Shown: positions 49,929 through 60,738 of the stretch, in pieces
How positions within the stretch are numbered: the stretch's first letter is position 1
How the letters are laid out: every line of letters starts with the position of its first letter
Assembly (NCBI GenBank): GCA_007570785.1
Contig: ML661885.1
Span: forward strand, 35,906,086-35,970,085
DNA from: Antilocapra americana
Taxonomy: Eukaryota > Chordata > Mammalia > Artiodactyla > Antilocapridae
Direction of reading: 5' to 3'
DNA length: 64,000 nt
Notes under the pieces: model-generated
What the model was told of the DNA's origin: nothing
Database searches by the model: none
What the model saw: only the letters and a program-made list of their open reading frames with translations
Position numbers and translations under genes: made by a program

Positions 49929-50136
49929 GGCTTCCCTTGTAGCTCAGTTGGTAAAGAATCTGCCTGTACTACAGGCGACCCGGGTTTGATCCCTGGGTTG
50001 GGAAGATCCCCTGGAGAAGGAAATGGCAATCCACTCCAGTATCCTTGCCTGGAAAATCTCATGGACACAGGAGCCTGGTGGGCTGCAGTCCATGGGGTTG
50101 CAAAGAGTTGGGCATGACTGAGCGACTAACACTTAC
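49929..50136 (+). mobile_element. Bov-tA SINE
   Basis: Head 'ggcttcccttgtagctcagt', B-box region 'gggtttgatccc', tail 'gactgagcgactaacactta'. Flanked by tttcagaaaactg / tttcggaaaactg (49916-49928 and 50137-50149), one mismatch. Confidence 0.95.
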
Positions 50137-50149
50137 TTTCGGAAAACTG

Positions 50150-50625
50150 TAAGCACATTGCAAAATAATTAGCATTTACACACTACCATGCCTACACAGT
50201 TTAATGATAGCAACAGAGATATGACAGAAGCTTTACTTCATTTAGCATACATGTTGCTTTTGAGTATAATATTTTTAATTTTTTCAAAGACTAATAAGTG
50301 TCATGAAATAGAGGAAACACCATGTACTACAATAAGATTACATTTTAGTTCTTCTGTCAAATAGCCAGCTGATGGCCATGAATAAATTTTACGTTTTCTG
50401 AATCTTTGGTTTGTCATGAAAACACTTACTACTTAATAAGGTGTCCATGACACCATGATTTTCTTTCTCCAGATGTATTATGAGAGGTAGAAAGAACACT
50501 GAGATGGTGGGTCAAAGACTCAGATCTTAGAACTAGCTTATAATAAAAGGAATATTTGACTTGAAAAGATGAGAGATTTCAAAATAAAGAAAGTAAAGTT
50601 CCCTTTTCATTGGATTTGCTTACTC
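50150..50625. other. Unique DNA, no gene seen
   Basis: No supported gene or repeat. Confidence 0.5.
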
Positions 50626-50629
50626 ATTC

Positions 50630-51420
50630 TGTTTTCATTCATTCATTAGTTTATTCATTCATTTATTCTACTAATATTTATTAGTTACATTCAGGCATAA
50701 AGCAACAAATAAAACAAACTTGGAGCCTGGATAAATTTGAGAAAATGTAATCCATAAGGTTTGTGAAGTTGAAGCCATAGAATTTAGGATTATTTTTAGA
50801 TTTTACAAATTAGGAAAGGAAAAATCCAGCAATGATATCCTGGGTATATGGCAGGGACAAATGGGTTACTGCCATGTACCTATTGAGATAAGGCACACAG
50901 GAAAAAAAAAAAGATTTAATGTTAAAGATGAGGAATTATAGCTTGGAAATACTGAGGCCAAATTGGCTTTGTAAGGAAGGCAAGAGGTGACTTGGGGTGG
51001 GCAGGTGGCCAAGCCTGTGGCTTGGAAGCAAGGTCTTGACTAGAGTGATAAATGTTGGCATTTATTTGTTAAGACCAGCTTGTATACTGTAATAAAATTC
51101 ATAGAACTGTTGATCTAGAAGAGAGTGTAACATGATAAAATAATTAGATTGAGGATAGAGTTCCAAGAATTTTCAAAAGGCATAGAGATGGAGGAGCAGG
51201 CACAGAATATTTAAGAGAAGTATAAGAAAACATAAAATAGGGAAGAAACTGGACATGGTACCATAGCATCCAATGGGTTGATTGAGAATTTAAAGGAGGA
51301 AGGATCAATCAAGTAACCTGAAAATTTATGTAAGTAAGAAAAGGACTGGGGAAATTCCTTTTTAGGAGATGGAGACCATGATGAAAGGAGTGTTTTAGAA
51401 CAGGAGGCCAGCACACAGAT
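50630..51420 (-). repeat. L2 LINE
   Basis: Reversed L2: 'attcattcatttattctact', 'aatatttattagttacattc', 'gcaataaa'-like run, then 'agaatttaaaggaggaagga', 'tcaatcaagtaacctgaaaa' and 'gagaccatgatgaaaggagt', which agree with the reversed L2 text (tttcaaggaggagggagtga ... caagtaagatgagga). Confidence 0.6.
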
Positions 51421-51429
51421 GAGAGTAGG

Positions 51430-51600
51430 TTCAAAATCGAATTGGAGAAAAGTGGAACAAGTTATGTGATCCTGAGCAAGTCCCTAACCCTCTGAACTTC
51501 AGTTTCTTCCAAAAGTAATTACACTGTCTTTCTCATATGGTTGCTGTGAGGATTCACAGATAACATGAGCAAAGCACCTAATAAACACTATTCCACCACG
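51430..51600 (+). repeat. MIR SINE
   Basis: 'tgatcctgagcaagtcccta', 'accctctgaacttcagtttc', 'tatggttgctgtgaggattc' and 'agcaaagcacctaataaaca' follow MIR closely. Confidence 0.88.
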
Positions 51601-51604
51601 AAGA

Positions 51605-53395
51605 AAATGAAGCTCTTCCAAGAGCATGTCCACACACTTCCACCATCACATCTACCCATCCAGTGTCTGCGGTCACATTCCTTCTTTAACACTTCTATCC
51701 CAAACACTCTCCATACCTTGATTTTCACCTTTCTTTTAAATATCTCCTAGATTCACATTTCTCATCAGCATTTCCCAAAATTTGTTTTTGTTGTTGTTTG
51801 TTTGTCTTTTGTTTCCTATCTACTCAGATGTAGAGGACCAACCAGCCTCAATTCACTCTAGAGCTCTGATTTGGGCTCCAAATCCTTGCCAAGATAAACT
51901 TACTTAAACTCCACTTTCATCGCGTTACTCATTTGTGCAAGTTCCTTCATTGCTTCCTTTAGACCATCTGACTTGAACTTCTGTGCCTGAATCCTAATAC
52001 CACTACAGTGTTGCTCCAGAGTCTGCTTGATTGCCTATTTGCTCTCCAGTATTTCTTCTCTCCAGTCAAGTAAGTCTTCCTTATCACACCTTCCTCCCCA
52101 TCTAACTTAACTCCCACACCTTCCTGAGAATTGTTGTGGCTACCTGGCAGACACAACATCGTCCTGGCTGCCCTGATAAACCCTACTAATATTGCAAGAT
52201 TAAAGTTATTCTCTTTCACTAAACAATTCTGAAATCTACAATAAACTGAGTCTTCCTCTCTTAATTCTCCCATAACATTACAGTCCACACAGTTTTGCAT
52301 TTAATTATTCCCTAGTGATTTCCCTTTGATAATTCCTTTCATCTCAACAGGATTATATGCATCTTGAACTACAGATGTATTTTTTATTTCTGTTTATTCT
52401 ATGGTAATTAATATAGCTTGTGATGCAACAACTGCAAAATACAAACTGAACATCATTGATTGGATGAGAATTTTCATAAGTTCATAGACCTAATTGTACT
52501 ACAGTTAAAGGTTGATTTTAAAGACAAAAAACAAAGACTGTCTTAATATATGTCTGTTCTTTGTATTACAACAATCATACATTTCATTTGTTCAACATTT
52601 TATTGCACTAACTACATTACCTCGTGTGTGAAACATGGAGCAGGACAAAATATAAATTTTCTTCTTTTCTGTCCAGTTCATATTTTTGCAGCTACTCTTC
52701 AAAAAGAAGCCCACTTTTTAAAATTATTTTTACCATGCTGGGTAAGTTCACACAAAATATTTGAGACACATAAGATGGACTAATCAATTTTGGTAAAAGA
52801 TAATATTGTTAGTGCTGAGGGCTGTTTCTCTTATCTTCTTGATAATGCATACTTTTAAAAGTCTGTGATTACTCAAAGACTTATGATAGCTTCACTTAAA
52901 AAAAAAAGCCCTAAGTCAGAAATCACTACTAAACATACTGCAGCTTTTAAGATACCAACCCACTTTTTTTGTTCAAATAAAAGAAATTTACTGTGGAAAG
53001 AAAATTTAAAATCAAGAGTGATACCCTCAAATCTTTCTTTATTGAAGGTGCCATCAAGTCAATGCTTTGTTTCTTTTTAAGACAGCCCTCTTGATGCCTC
53101 ATTAAAGAGCAAAGTATATGAAAACTGTAACGTACCACAGGGAACAGACAAGATGTGGGCATTTTAGCATAATTTTCAGCAATCATGCTTCAACTGAATT
53201 CAACATTAAGTAGATGGCATAAATGTATATGGTATTTATGGGACATCCCTTAACTCCAGGCTCAGATTTCATAGAAGGACATGTTTGCAAGTAAATGAGA
53301 TGACAGAAGATCCTATTTCATTTGCTGAAAATAAACTTTGGATTGATTTGAACTTGGTTTTAAATATATAACCAAATTTTAAAGCAGACCACATG
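51605..53395. other. AT-rich DNA, no gene supported
   Basis: The stretch 51900-52300 is richer in C and T and has a 113-codon minus-strand frame, but it may be a diverged L2 (sense-like 'cttcattgcttcctttagac'). No other feature recognised. Confidence 0.45.
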
Positions 53396-53399
53396 AATT

Positions 53400-54170
53400 A
53401 GCTCATAATGTTTATCAGGCCTCACTACAGCACAAGGCTATAGCGTCAGAACCCATATTTATATTTTCTTCATGGTTGGGAAACATTATACATCATGGTA
53501 TCAAACATGGACAGCCCCGAAGTCATGCTGAGTTCAAAAAGCGCTCAAAGATTCTAAAAATCTCAAAACATTTTCAAAGTCAGCCAAGGTGGCTGAAGTA
53601 TGGCAGAGCTCTTGCTATTTTATGGTTTAACCATTTGACAGCTGCCTGCCAGATACATAAGAGGGTTAGACGATCATTTTACTGCTGATTATCTTCGCAG
53701 CCAAACTACAGTCTTGCCACTGTGTGTGTTTCCTCAGGCACTAATAACAGCAGGTTTCATCTGCATTCTAAGACAAATAGTGCCATTTAAACTACACTCT
53801 GTTGACACATCTCAAAGCATGGTTTGGCACAGGAAATGATGGCTCTTGGTCAACAGCTACAAATCGCCTTATAGGGATACCTTTTCTAATGTTCCTTCTC
53901 AGTTTTTGAGTCATACAGTCATAACACACACTAAACTACAGTTTTGAACATAAACTTGAAATACGACATTCCCTATTCAAGTACTCCAGTCAAACCCTGA
54001 TAAATCAGGCTGGCCATGCCGTGATCTTATCCCTTCTGACTCTTTAATAAATCGAACCTTGTAACTTCGTACTGTTGGAAGTTGTCACTAAATGAAATTG
54101 TGACCTTATCCGGCGCATGAACTTATCCTGCTGACAACTACATTTATTGTGTGGATAAGAAAGGGAAAAA
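53400..54170. promoter_or_regulatory. Conserved-looking block with GATA-type motif cluster
   Basis: Unique sequence with more CpG than its flanks (atagcgtcag, aaaagcgctc, gacgatcatt, atccggcgcatga). GATAA cores occur at 53689-53694 (TTATCT), 54027-54032, 54106-54111 and 54123-54128 (TTATCC), and 54153-54158 (GGATAA). There are also a CAGCTG E-box near 53640 and SOX-like ATTGT. This suggests a developmental enhancer. Conservation and activity were not tested. Confidence 0.35.
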
Positions 54171-54174
54171 AGAA

Positions 54175-55080
54175 GAGAAAAGAATAAAGAGCAAAATGAG
54201 ATATTTGATAATTCTGATCTTAGCCATATGTAACTCTAACAGATGGGATCTTTTTGATGTTCCATTAATGATTTGCCAGGGATGAGTCTCTATTTAGAGA
54301 AAAATGCTCACCCTAGGTAAGCGTTAGGGGTACTGCAGATGGTATTAAAAGTGCATGAAGAGGTACTAAAGTGACAGCAGCAAATCAGAAGCTATTAGTG
54401 TAACACAAAGAGCCCTGAATTAGCTTGTAATTGCACTGGAAAAGATAACATAATGGTGGTGGCAAAATAGAAACATTCTCTTTTCATGCAATGCATTCAG
54501 TACCTAAAACTAAAACAAGACAGTGGAATTGTCTGAAATGTAGCAAAGTTAATTCACTGCATTTCTTAAGAATACAAAACACACCCTTTGGCTACAGATT
54601 CTAAAAACTCATAGAAATCAATGTGTATAGCATTAAGAAGCAAATTTACATGCATATGCTACCAGATATTGGCATATATTTACTAACTCAGGAACCTTTT
54701 ACTTTCTTATTCTAGCTGGCATTAAGGACTCATTCTGAAGCTATTATATGTCTGAATATTCTATCTTAAGACCCACTGGATCCTACAAATTATCATCTTT
54801 CAGATAGCTAAAAAGAGATCAAATGTGGTTCTAGGTAGTAATATTACTGGTAATAAAGTACACAATTCAAGACATTTTTAAAAACAAAACTGGAATCTGA
54901 AATAACGAAGAAACCTTTACCTACCTCTTCACATACAAAAATAAGTTTCATATACATAGACGACGTTCAGGACTGGGAGAAAGAAATTGCTATATTCTGC
55001 CCTTTGTTCTATGGTCTATTTATATGAAGCAAAACCTAGCTCATCCCAGGTGTCTGAAACTATTCACCTGGAGTGTGACT
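54175..55080. other. Unique AT-rich DNA, no gene seen
   Basis: No supported gene or repeat, but it follows the conserved-looking block and may belong to the same regulatory neighbourhood. Confidence 0.45.
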
Positions 55081-55085
55081 AGCTC

Positions 55086-55510
55086 TTGCAAATGTTTGGA
55101 AAAGTCACTGGAAAGGAGGAGCTGAAGTTTCTGGACATTGTTCAGCTGCTGAAAAGAGGAGGGGGAGTTGGTACTCTTTGGCTCAAGAAACCTGGCACAG
55201 TAGGCTTCTTCGCTGCCAGAACCCCCTCTGACCTTTCAGACACCACTCCTTGTCGCAGGCTGACCCACCACCATTCCCGATTCAAATCTGAGACAGAGAG
55301 GGGGGGTATGCTTTGGGAGGTACAGATAGGGAGGAACAGCCTTGGTTGTGAGAGGTCTCAGCGAGCAGACACAGGAAACAGCAGCAGACCAGCAAAAGTC
55401 AGAAGTCTCTATCGGCAGGAGGTCCACAGAAGGGTCAGGGCCTGCAGAGTGCTGGTCAGAGAGGCGTGTTTTCTCCACGAGGGCAAACTCTGAAGGAGAA
55501 ACTCTGAGTA
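55086..55510 (+). other. GC-rich island with a 135-codon open frame
   Basis: This stretch is clearly richer in GC and CpG than its flanks and is open on the plus strand from ATG 55086 to TGA 55491-55493. The protein would be basic and arginine-rich with no known domain, beginning MQMFGKVTGKEELKFLDIVQ. The minus strand is also open over 80 codons, so composition may explain it. A donor-like GAGTAAAAAT lies at about 55505. It could be an exon of a noncoding RNA or an old repeat. Confidence 0.25.
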
Positions 55511-55599
55511 AAAATCAACCATAAGCTCCTAGTCGACAAAAAAGCAGCAAGGAATAGGTTTGAAGCATATTTAATATAGAATACCGGTAGACCTCATTG

Positions 55600-55863
55600 C
55601 AATTCCTGGGTTGGGAAGATCCCCTGGAGAAGGGATAGGCAACCCACTCCAGTTCTCTTGGGCTTCCCTGGTGGCTCAGACAGTAAAGAATTCACCTGCA
55701 ATGTGGGAGACCTGGGTTCGATCCCTGGGTTAGAAAGATCTCTTGGAGGAGGGCATGGCAACCCACTCCAGTATTCTTGCCTGGAGACTCCCCGTGGACA
55801 GAGGAGCTGACCGGGTGACAGCCCGCAGGGTCATAAAGAGTCAGATGTGACTAAGCACAGCAC
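55600..55863 (+). mobile_element. Bov-tA/Bov-A dimer-type SINE, 5'-truncated
   Basis: Begins inside the first unit ('aattcctgggttgggaagat') and passes through the junction 'tctcttgggcttccctggtg' into a complete second unit. Flanked by agacctcattg / agacctcactg (55589-55599 and 55864-55874), one mismatch. Confidence 0.92.
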
Positions 55864-56033
55864 AGACCTCACTGACATTTAAGGTTCTAAATTTAAGGCA
55901 ACATTTACTTTTCTCTGTAAAAATTCCATATTTTCTCATAGCTACATTTATTAATTTAGAAAAAGATATTTGGCACACAATGGAACTTTTCACAAGGCAC
56001 TGCTGATATTTGAAGATCACTGCCTTATGAGGT

Positions 56034-56260
56034 ATACTGGAGCCAACTAGGAGGCTCACTGGTAAAGAATCTGCCTGCCAATGCAGGAGACAAGGAGACT
56101 CGGGATCAATCCCTGATTGGGGAAGATCCCCTGGAGTAGGAAATGGCAACCCTCCCCTCTCCAGTATTCTTGCCTGGGAAATTCCATGGACAGAGGAACC
56201 TGGTGGGCTACAGTCCAAAGGGTTGTAAAGAGTCAGACATGAATGAGTGACTGAGCATGG
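56034..56260 (+). mobile_element. Bov-tA SINE
   Basis: Diverged head ('ccaactaggaggctcactgg'), middle 'atcaatccctgattggggaa', tail 'catgaatgagtgactgagca'. An exact 10-bp duplication cttatgaggt is at 56024-56033 and 56261-56270. Confidence 0.94.
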
Positions 56261-56304
56261 CTTATGAGGTGTATTTTTAGATTGGCATCTATTAATCCAG
56301 ATAC

Positions 56305-57324
56305 CAGACCATGGAATACCAGACCATCTCACCTACCTCTTGAGAAATCTGTATGCAGGTCAGGAAGCAACAGTTAGAACTGGACATGGAACAGACTGGT
56401 TCCAAATTGGAAAAGGAGTACATCAAGGCTGTATATTGTCACCCTACTTATTTAACTTATAAGCAGAATACATCATGAGAAATGCTGGACTGAATGAAGT
56501 ACAAGCTGGAATCAAGATTGCTGGGAGAAATATCAATAACCTCAGATATGCAGATGACACTACCTTTGTGGGAGAAAGCAAAGAACTATAGAGCCTCTTG
56601 ATGAAAGTGAAAGAGGAGAGTGAAAAAGTTGGCTTGAAACTCAACATTCAGAAAACTAACATCATGGCATCTGGTCCCAACACTTCATGGCAAATAGATG
56701 GGGAAACAGTGGAAACAGTGACAGACTTTATTTTCTTGGGCTCCAAAATCACAGCAGATGGTGACTGCAGCCATGAAATTAAGATGCTTGCTCCTTGGAA
56801 AAAAAGTTATGCCCAACTTAGACAGCATATTAAAAAGCAGAGACATTACTTTGCCAACAAAGGTCCATCTAGTCAAAGCTATGGTTTTTCCAGTAGTTAT
56901 GTAAGGATGTGAGAGTTGGACTATCAAGAAAGCTGAGTGCTGAAGAACTGATGCTTTTGAACTGTGGTGGTGCAGTCCCTTGGACTGCAAGGAGATCCAA
57001 CCAGTCCATCCTAAAGGAAATCAGTCCTGAATATTCATTGGAAGGACTGATGCTGAGGCTGAAACTCCAATACTTTGGCTACATGATGCGAAGAACTGAC
57101 TCATTTGAAAAGACCCTGATGCTGGGAAAGATTGAAGGTGGGAGGAGAAGGGGACGACAGAGGATGAGATGGTTGAATGGCATCACCATCTCAATGGATA
57201 TGAGTTTGAGTAACTCCAGGAGTTAGTGATGAACAGGGAGGCCTGGCCTGCTGCAGTCCATGGGGTCGCAAAGAGTCAGACACGACTGAGAGACAGAACT
57301 GAACTAAACTGAACTGAAGTGAAC
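56305..57324 (+). mobile_element. BovB (RTE) LINE, 5'-truncated, reverse-transcriptase remnant
   Basis: About 1 kb of the BovB 3' part. It includes the end of the reverse-transcriptase domain with the YADD catalytic motif at 56547-56558 and the preceding 'caaggctgtatattgtcacc' (QGCILSP-type motif). It then runs through the ORF end and tail to the TGAAC repeats. In-frame stops (for example near 56458 and in 'aactatagagcctc' near 56585) and indels show it is inactive. Flanking duplication ccagatac at 56297-56304 and 57325-57332. Confidence 0.95.
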
Positions 57325-57332
57325 CCAGATAC

Positions 57333-57848
57333 AGTCATGCTTTTAACAGTATGATATGATATAGACAGAGATGAAAGAAAATGTACTGATAAGACTTAAC
57401 AGGCAAACATTCTTAAGTATCAATTGTGATTAGGATGAGTTTTTCCTGGAAGGAAAAATCTACATGAACCTCCTCGTGGAGATATGGAAGTCACTTTTTA
57501 GGTCAAAATATGAGAGGACCAAAGGATGGCAAAATAATTTGACAAGTGAACAAATACCATGGGAATTATAGCATTGTGAAACCCTTTAGTATACTTCAAG
57601 GAAGCAACAGTGCACTGCCAAGTACTCAGTCAAAGAAGACTGCAGAAAACTGTTCTAAAAGTGATATTCCATCACAGATTTTACATTTTTTTTATTCTTA
57701 GAACAAATATCATTTAAATTTTTTTAAAAAAATAGAAAACAATTATAAAGAGAATAAAAATTTAATGTTACCAATGACTATAGATCTGAGGATACTTGAG
57801 TTCACATCTAACACTATTGCCACTGCAGCACATTTAATACTGACGTAT
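57333..57848. other. AT-rich DNA, no gene seen
   Basis: No supported gene or repeat. Confidence 0.5.
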
Positions 57849-57849
57849 T

Positions 57850-58040
57850 TATGGCTCAGCAGGTATGTAATCCACCCACAATGCAGTAAGCAAGAGATAT
57901 GGGTTTGATTCCTGGTTTAGGAAGATCCCCTGGAGGAAGAAACGGCAACCCACTTCAGGAAACTCACCTGAAAAATCCCACAGTCAAAGGACCTGGTGGG
58001 CTACAGTACAAAGGGTCGAGAGAGTTGGACATGACTGAGC
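57850..58040 (+). mobile_element. Bov-tA SINE, diverged
   Basis: 'tatggctcagcaggtatgta', 'gggtttgattcctggtttag', 'gaagatcccctggaggaaga', 'acctggtgggctacagtaca', 'gttggacatgactgagcaca'. The first few bases of the head are missing. More diverged than most copies here. Confidence 0.9.
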
Positions 58041-58168
58041 ACATGAAGCCTTGATGTGGGTCCCCAAACTGGGGAGAATAAATCTTGCACACTGACCATG
58101 AAAGCATTCACCATATCAGCCACTTATTTCTCTTACTTTATGGCTTCTTCAAGAAATACAATATATGT

Positions 58169-58368
58169 ATATTAAGTGTTAGTTGCTCAGTCGTGCCTGA
58201 CTTTTTGCAACCCCATGGACTGCAGCCCATCAGGATCTTCTGTCCATGAAATTCTCAAGGCAAGAATACTGGACTAGGTTGCCATTCCCTTATCCAGATG
58301 CAGGGATCGAACCTGGGTCTCCTGCATTACAGGCAGATTCTTTAATATCTGAGCCACCAGGGAAGCCC
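58169..58368 (-). mobile_element. Bov-tA SINE, reversed
   Basis: 'gtgttagttgctcagtcgtg', 'gaatactggactaggttgcc', 'gaacctgggtctcctgcatt', ending 'gagccaccagggaagccc'. Exact 11-bp duplication acaatatatgt at 58158-58168 and 58369-58379. Confidence 0.96.
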
Positions 58369-58575
58369 ACAATATATGTGTATATTTTTTAATTTGAAAA
58401 TGCCTTTAGTCTACAGAAAAATTTACTATGAAGGCTATAATATGGGCACAAAGTTTTTATTTCTAAACTTTGAACTCGTTGCTGAAGATATTTTTAGTTT
58501 CAGATAATACTTTAAAAAAATGTAATTCCAAAAGATCAAGCAAGCTGCAGTCATTTACTCGTAATTCTGGAGTCT

Positions 58576-58581
58576 TTTATT
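58576..58581 (-). terminator. AATAAA poly(A) signal for the candidate exon
   Basis: Minus-strand AATAAA fifteen bases after the TGA at 58597-58599. The sequence that follows is ordinary genomic DNA rather than a poly(A) tract, as expected for a native gene end rather than a retrocopy. Confidence 0.4.
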
Positions 58582-58596
58582 AATGCCTGTATATAT

Positions 58597-58998
58597 TCAC
58601 AGTTGTATATACTCTAAAGTTACATATAACAGACCAGGGTAATCTTGCCAAAAGCAGCCTCCTTGACACTGACTTTTTGGGAGGTGCATATAGTCCATCT
58701 CTCTGTGTTGTGAAGGCCTTAGCTCTCTGGTATAAGGCCCAAAATACCCACCATCAGTGTTACGTTTAAAATCTATCATCTTTTGAAGTCTGTCTCTCAT
58801 TTCCTTATAAACATTTCCCTGATTCATATATCCCCTGCATGCCAGAAAATCAGAGGTGATCTCTTCCTTTGAACTCCCAGAGTATTTGATTTTAGCTCTA
58901 ATATTTTTTTTTACCATTTTTTTCCGTGTAATAGAGATTTGTGTGTATTTATTATCACCGTACATGGAACATTCTAGATTACCCCACAATGCTTTTAC
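58597..58998 (-). CDS. Candidate last coding exon of an unidentified gene
   Basis: A minus-strand open stretch of 133 codons plus TGA. It follows an acceptor-like sequence (tttctgcaaccctaccag, exon from 58998 in phase 0, upstream frame closed by TAA at 59017-59019) and is followed by TGA and AATAAA, the order of a terminal exon. The protein starts VKALWGNLECSMYGDNKYTQ, has a lysine-rich basic piece (RKKMVKKNIRAKIKY), then charged and aromatic segments such as YKEMRDRLQKMIDF and GGYFGPYTRELRPS, and ends LLYVTLEYIQL. No domain or family is recognised, and no upstream exon was found in this window. It has no N-terminal start of its own. Its length is unusual for chance in such AT-rich DNA, though not impossible. 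It could also be a decayed exon. Confidence 0.4.
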   Translation of the reverse strand, partial: VKALWGNLECSMYGDNKYTQISITRKKMVKKNIRAKIKYSGSSKEEITSDFLACRGYMNQGNVYKEMRDRLQKMIDFKRNTDGGYFGPYTRELRPSQHREMDYMHLPKSQCQGGCFWQDYPGLLYVTLEYIQL

Positions 58999-59139
58999 CT
59001 GGTAGGGTTGCAGAAATTATAAACATATAAGTATTATGTTCACTGTTTTCGGTTAAATGATTATTTTAAAGAAACGATAATTCCTGCACATTCACTATAT
59101 TTCACTTTATAACACATATTAATAAGAAGTTTGTAGAAT

Positions 59140-59295
59140 AGGCATTATTATTATGATTATTTTATCATTTTACCATCATAGGCTTTGGGCTTTAACTCAA
59201 AGCTGAAGTAACTTATTTAAGCTACAAAATTAGTAGCTTTGTAGGATTTCAACCCTAGTTTTCTGAGCCTCTCATGTTGATTTCACTTTATCAGA
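59140..59295 (-). repeat. MIR SINE, reversed
   Basis: 'attatcttaccatcat'-like 'attttatcattttaccatca', 'gctgaagtaacttatttaag', 'ctacaaaattagtagctttg' and 'aggatttcaaccctagtttt' match the reversed MIR middle and head. Confidence 0.7.
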
Positions 59296-59299
59296 CTCC

Positions 59300-60735
59300 C
59301 TCTTTTTAAAAATTTTAACACCTTAACTAGGTGGAAGGATAGTCTTCAAGCACCAGTGTCATAGATATCAGCAGTCATTAGAGTGGATCCATTTATAAGA
59401 TCAGCTGCCAGTCAGTTTGGGGAGCAGAATGTGAATGCCTGAAGGATGGGGCCGCGGGGTGAGTTTTGAAAGAGGCAAGGTGGTGGACAGATTAAACAAA
59501 CAAGACACTGGGAAAGCAATCAGGGAGAAGAGTGGCAAAATTACTGTTTGATTATGAGTTCATCATAAACATTTACATTTGTGTCCCAAAAATTTCAGAT
59601 AGAAGAAATCAAAGATACACGGTTTTAAAACAGTGGAATGTCCCCCACCTCTCCCCTCTTCACAACAGCCCCTGACAATCATTCCCTCAGAGAAAGTATT
59701 CTGTTACTGAATAAACTAAAAAAATTAAAAACGTGATAATCGGATTAAATATATCAAGCCATTATTAGCATATGAAATAATATAAACTTTTCTTTCTAAG
59801 AACATGAAGTGTATGAGGCATTTTGAACATTCCAAAACAATTTCCATCTTTTCATTTGGTTGATAGCATTTTCTCTGAAGAGAACTTTCTGATGTGAAAT
59901 TATATGCAGTGATTGCAAACTAGAAAATCTGGTGCCTTCACATTCTCCAACTTGTAAAATATTTCTATATATACACACACATATGTGTGTGTGTGTATGC
60001 GTTACTCTTCTCTTCAATTCCTCTCGCCTTTCCTTGGATCTTTCCCTTTCCAACATGAATGTGGGATATAGAAATGCCAGATCTTGGAGAAGGAAGCAAG
60101 GGAGAGAGCAAGGAAAGAAAGCAGGCAAGCAGGCCAGCTGATAGTACTCAAGAGCGTAGTTTCCACAAACTCAGAGATCACTGTGCAGAGCTGAGGTTTG
60201 AGCTTTTCTTCCACAGAGAAGTAAATGCCTCTGACTAAATCAGTTCTGTGGAGTGACTTCTTATAGGAAGTTTTACATTTGCTCATTTGGAGCATGGCCC
60301 AATTAAACATCTCCAATTATTTGAATCTAGGACTATTTTTATTCATAAAACTACACTCAACTGAACTTCATTTATAGAAGTATCTTATCATTCAAAATTA
60401 TTTGTTGAACACACAATGTCAGTCAGGATGCTGGATACTGGAGACATAAACATGAATCATATGTAGATCTTTTCCTTATGTGACTTATTCTGATGGTTAT
60501 GTGGTAATTAGCACCTCACATACGAAGCTTTTTGATAAAGGAAAGAGATAAAATTTGACCAGCAAGAAGAAAAGTCTCCTATTTCAGCTCAGATTTGGAA
60601 TGACAACTCAGAGGTGTGAAAGCTGGCAAAAGACAGTATAAATCATCTTTTTTCTATAATAGGTCAGAAATAATTTATTTCAAAAATGAATACAATACAG
60701 CATTAACATGAGCATTGAAACACATTTGTTATGTT
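59300..60735. other. AT-rich DNA, no gene supported
   Basis: Contains the palindromic CA/TG stretch at 59973-59992 and a likely reversed L2 tail at about 60395-60460 ('atttgttgaacacacaatgt', 'gctggatactggagacataa'). Overlapping open frames at 59.8-60.3 kb show no coding features. Confidence 0.5.
59973..59992. repeat. Perfect palindrome of CA and TG repeats
   Basis: ACACACACATATGTGTGTGT is an exact 20-bp inverted repeat and sits in a longer TA/CA/TG purine-pyrimidine run to 59998. It could form a hairpin or Z-DNA. Confidence 0.9.
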
Positions 60736-60738
60736 ACA

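Noticed and set aside
51959..52300. 113-codon minus-strand frame
   Set aside because: No recognised domain, and the region has L2-like phrases; coding is not supported.
55841..56332. 163-codon minus-strand frame, the longest in the window
   Set aside because: Much of it is antisense Bov-tA sequence (56034-56260) plus AT-rich flank; similar frames appear in other SINE copies.
56598..57226. Plus-strand frames of 104 and 105 codons
   Set aside because: They are broken pieces of the BovB reverse-transcriptase ORF, not a host gene.
58597..58989. TTG at 58987-58989 as a start codon for the candidate exon
   Set aside because: A TTG start is not expected in a mammal; the open frame continues upstream to an acceptor, so an internal exon start is the better reading.
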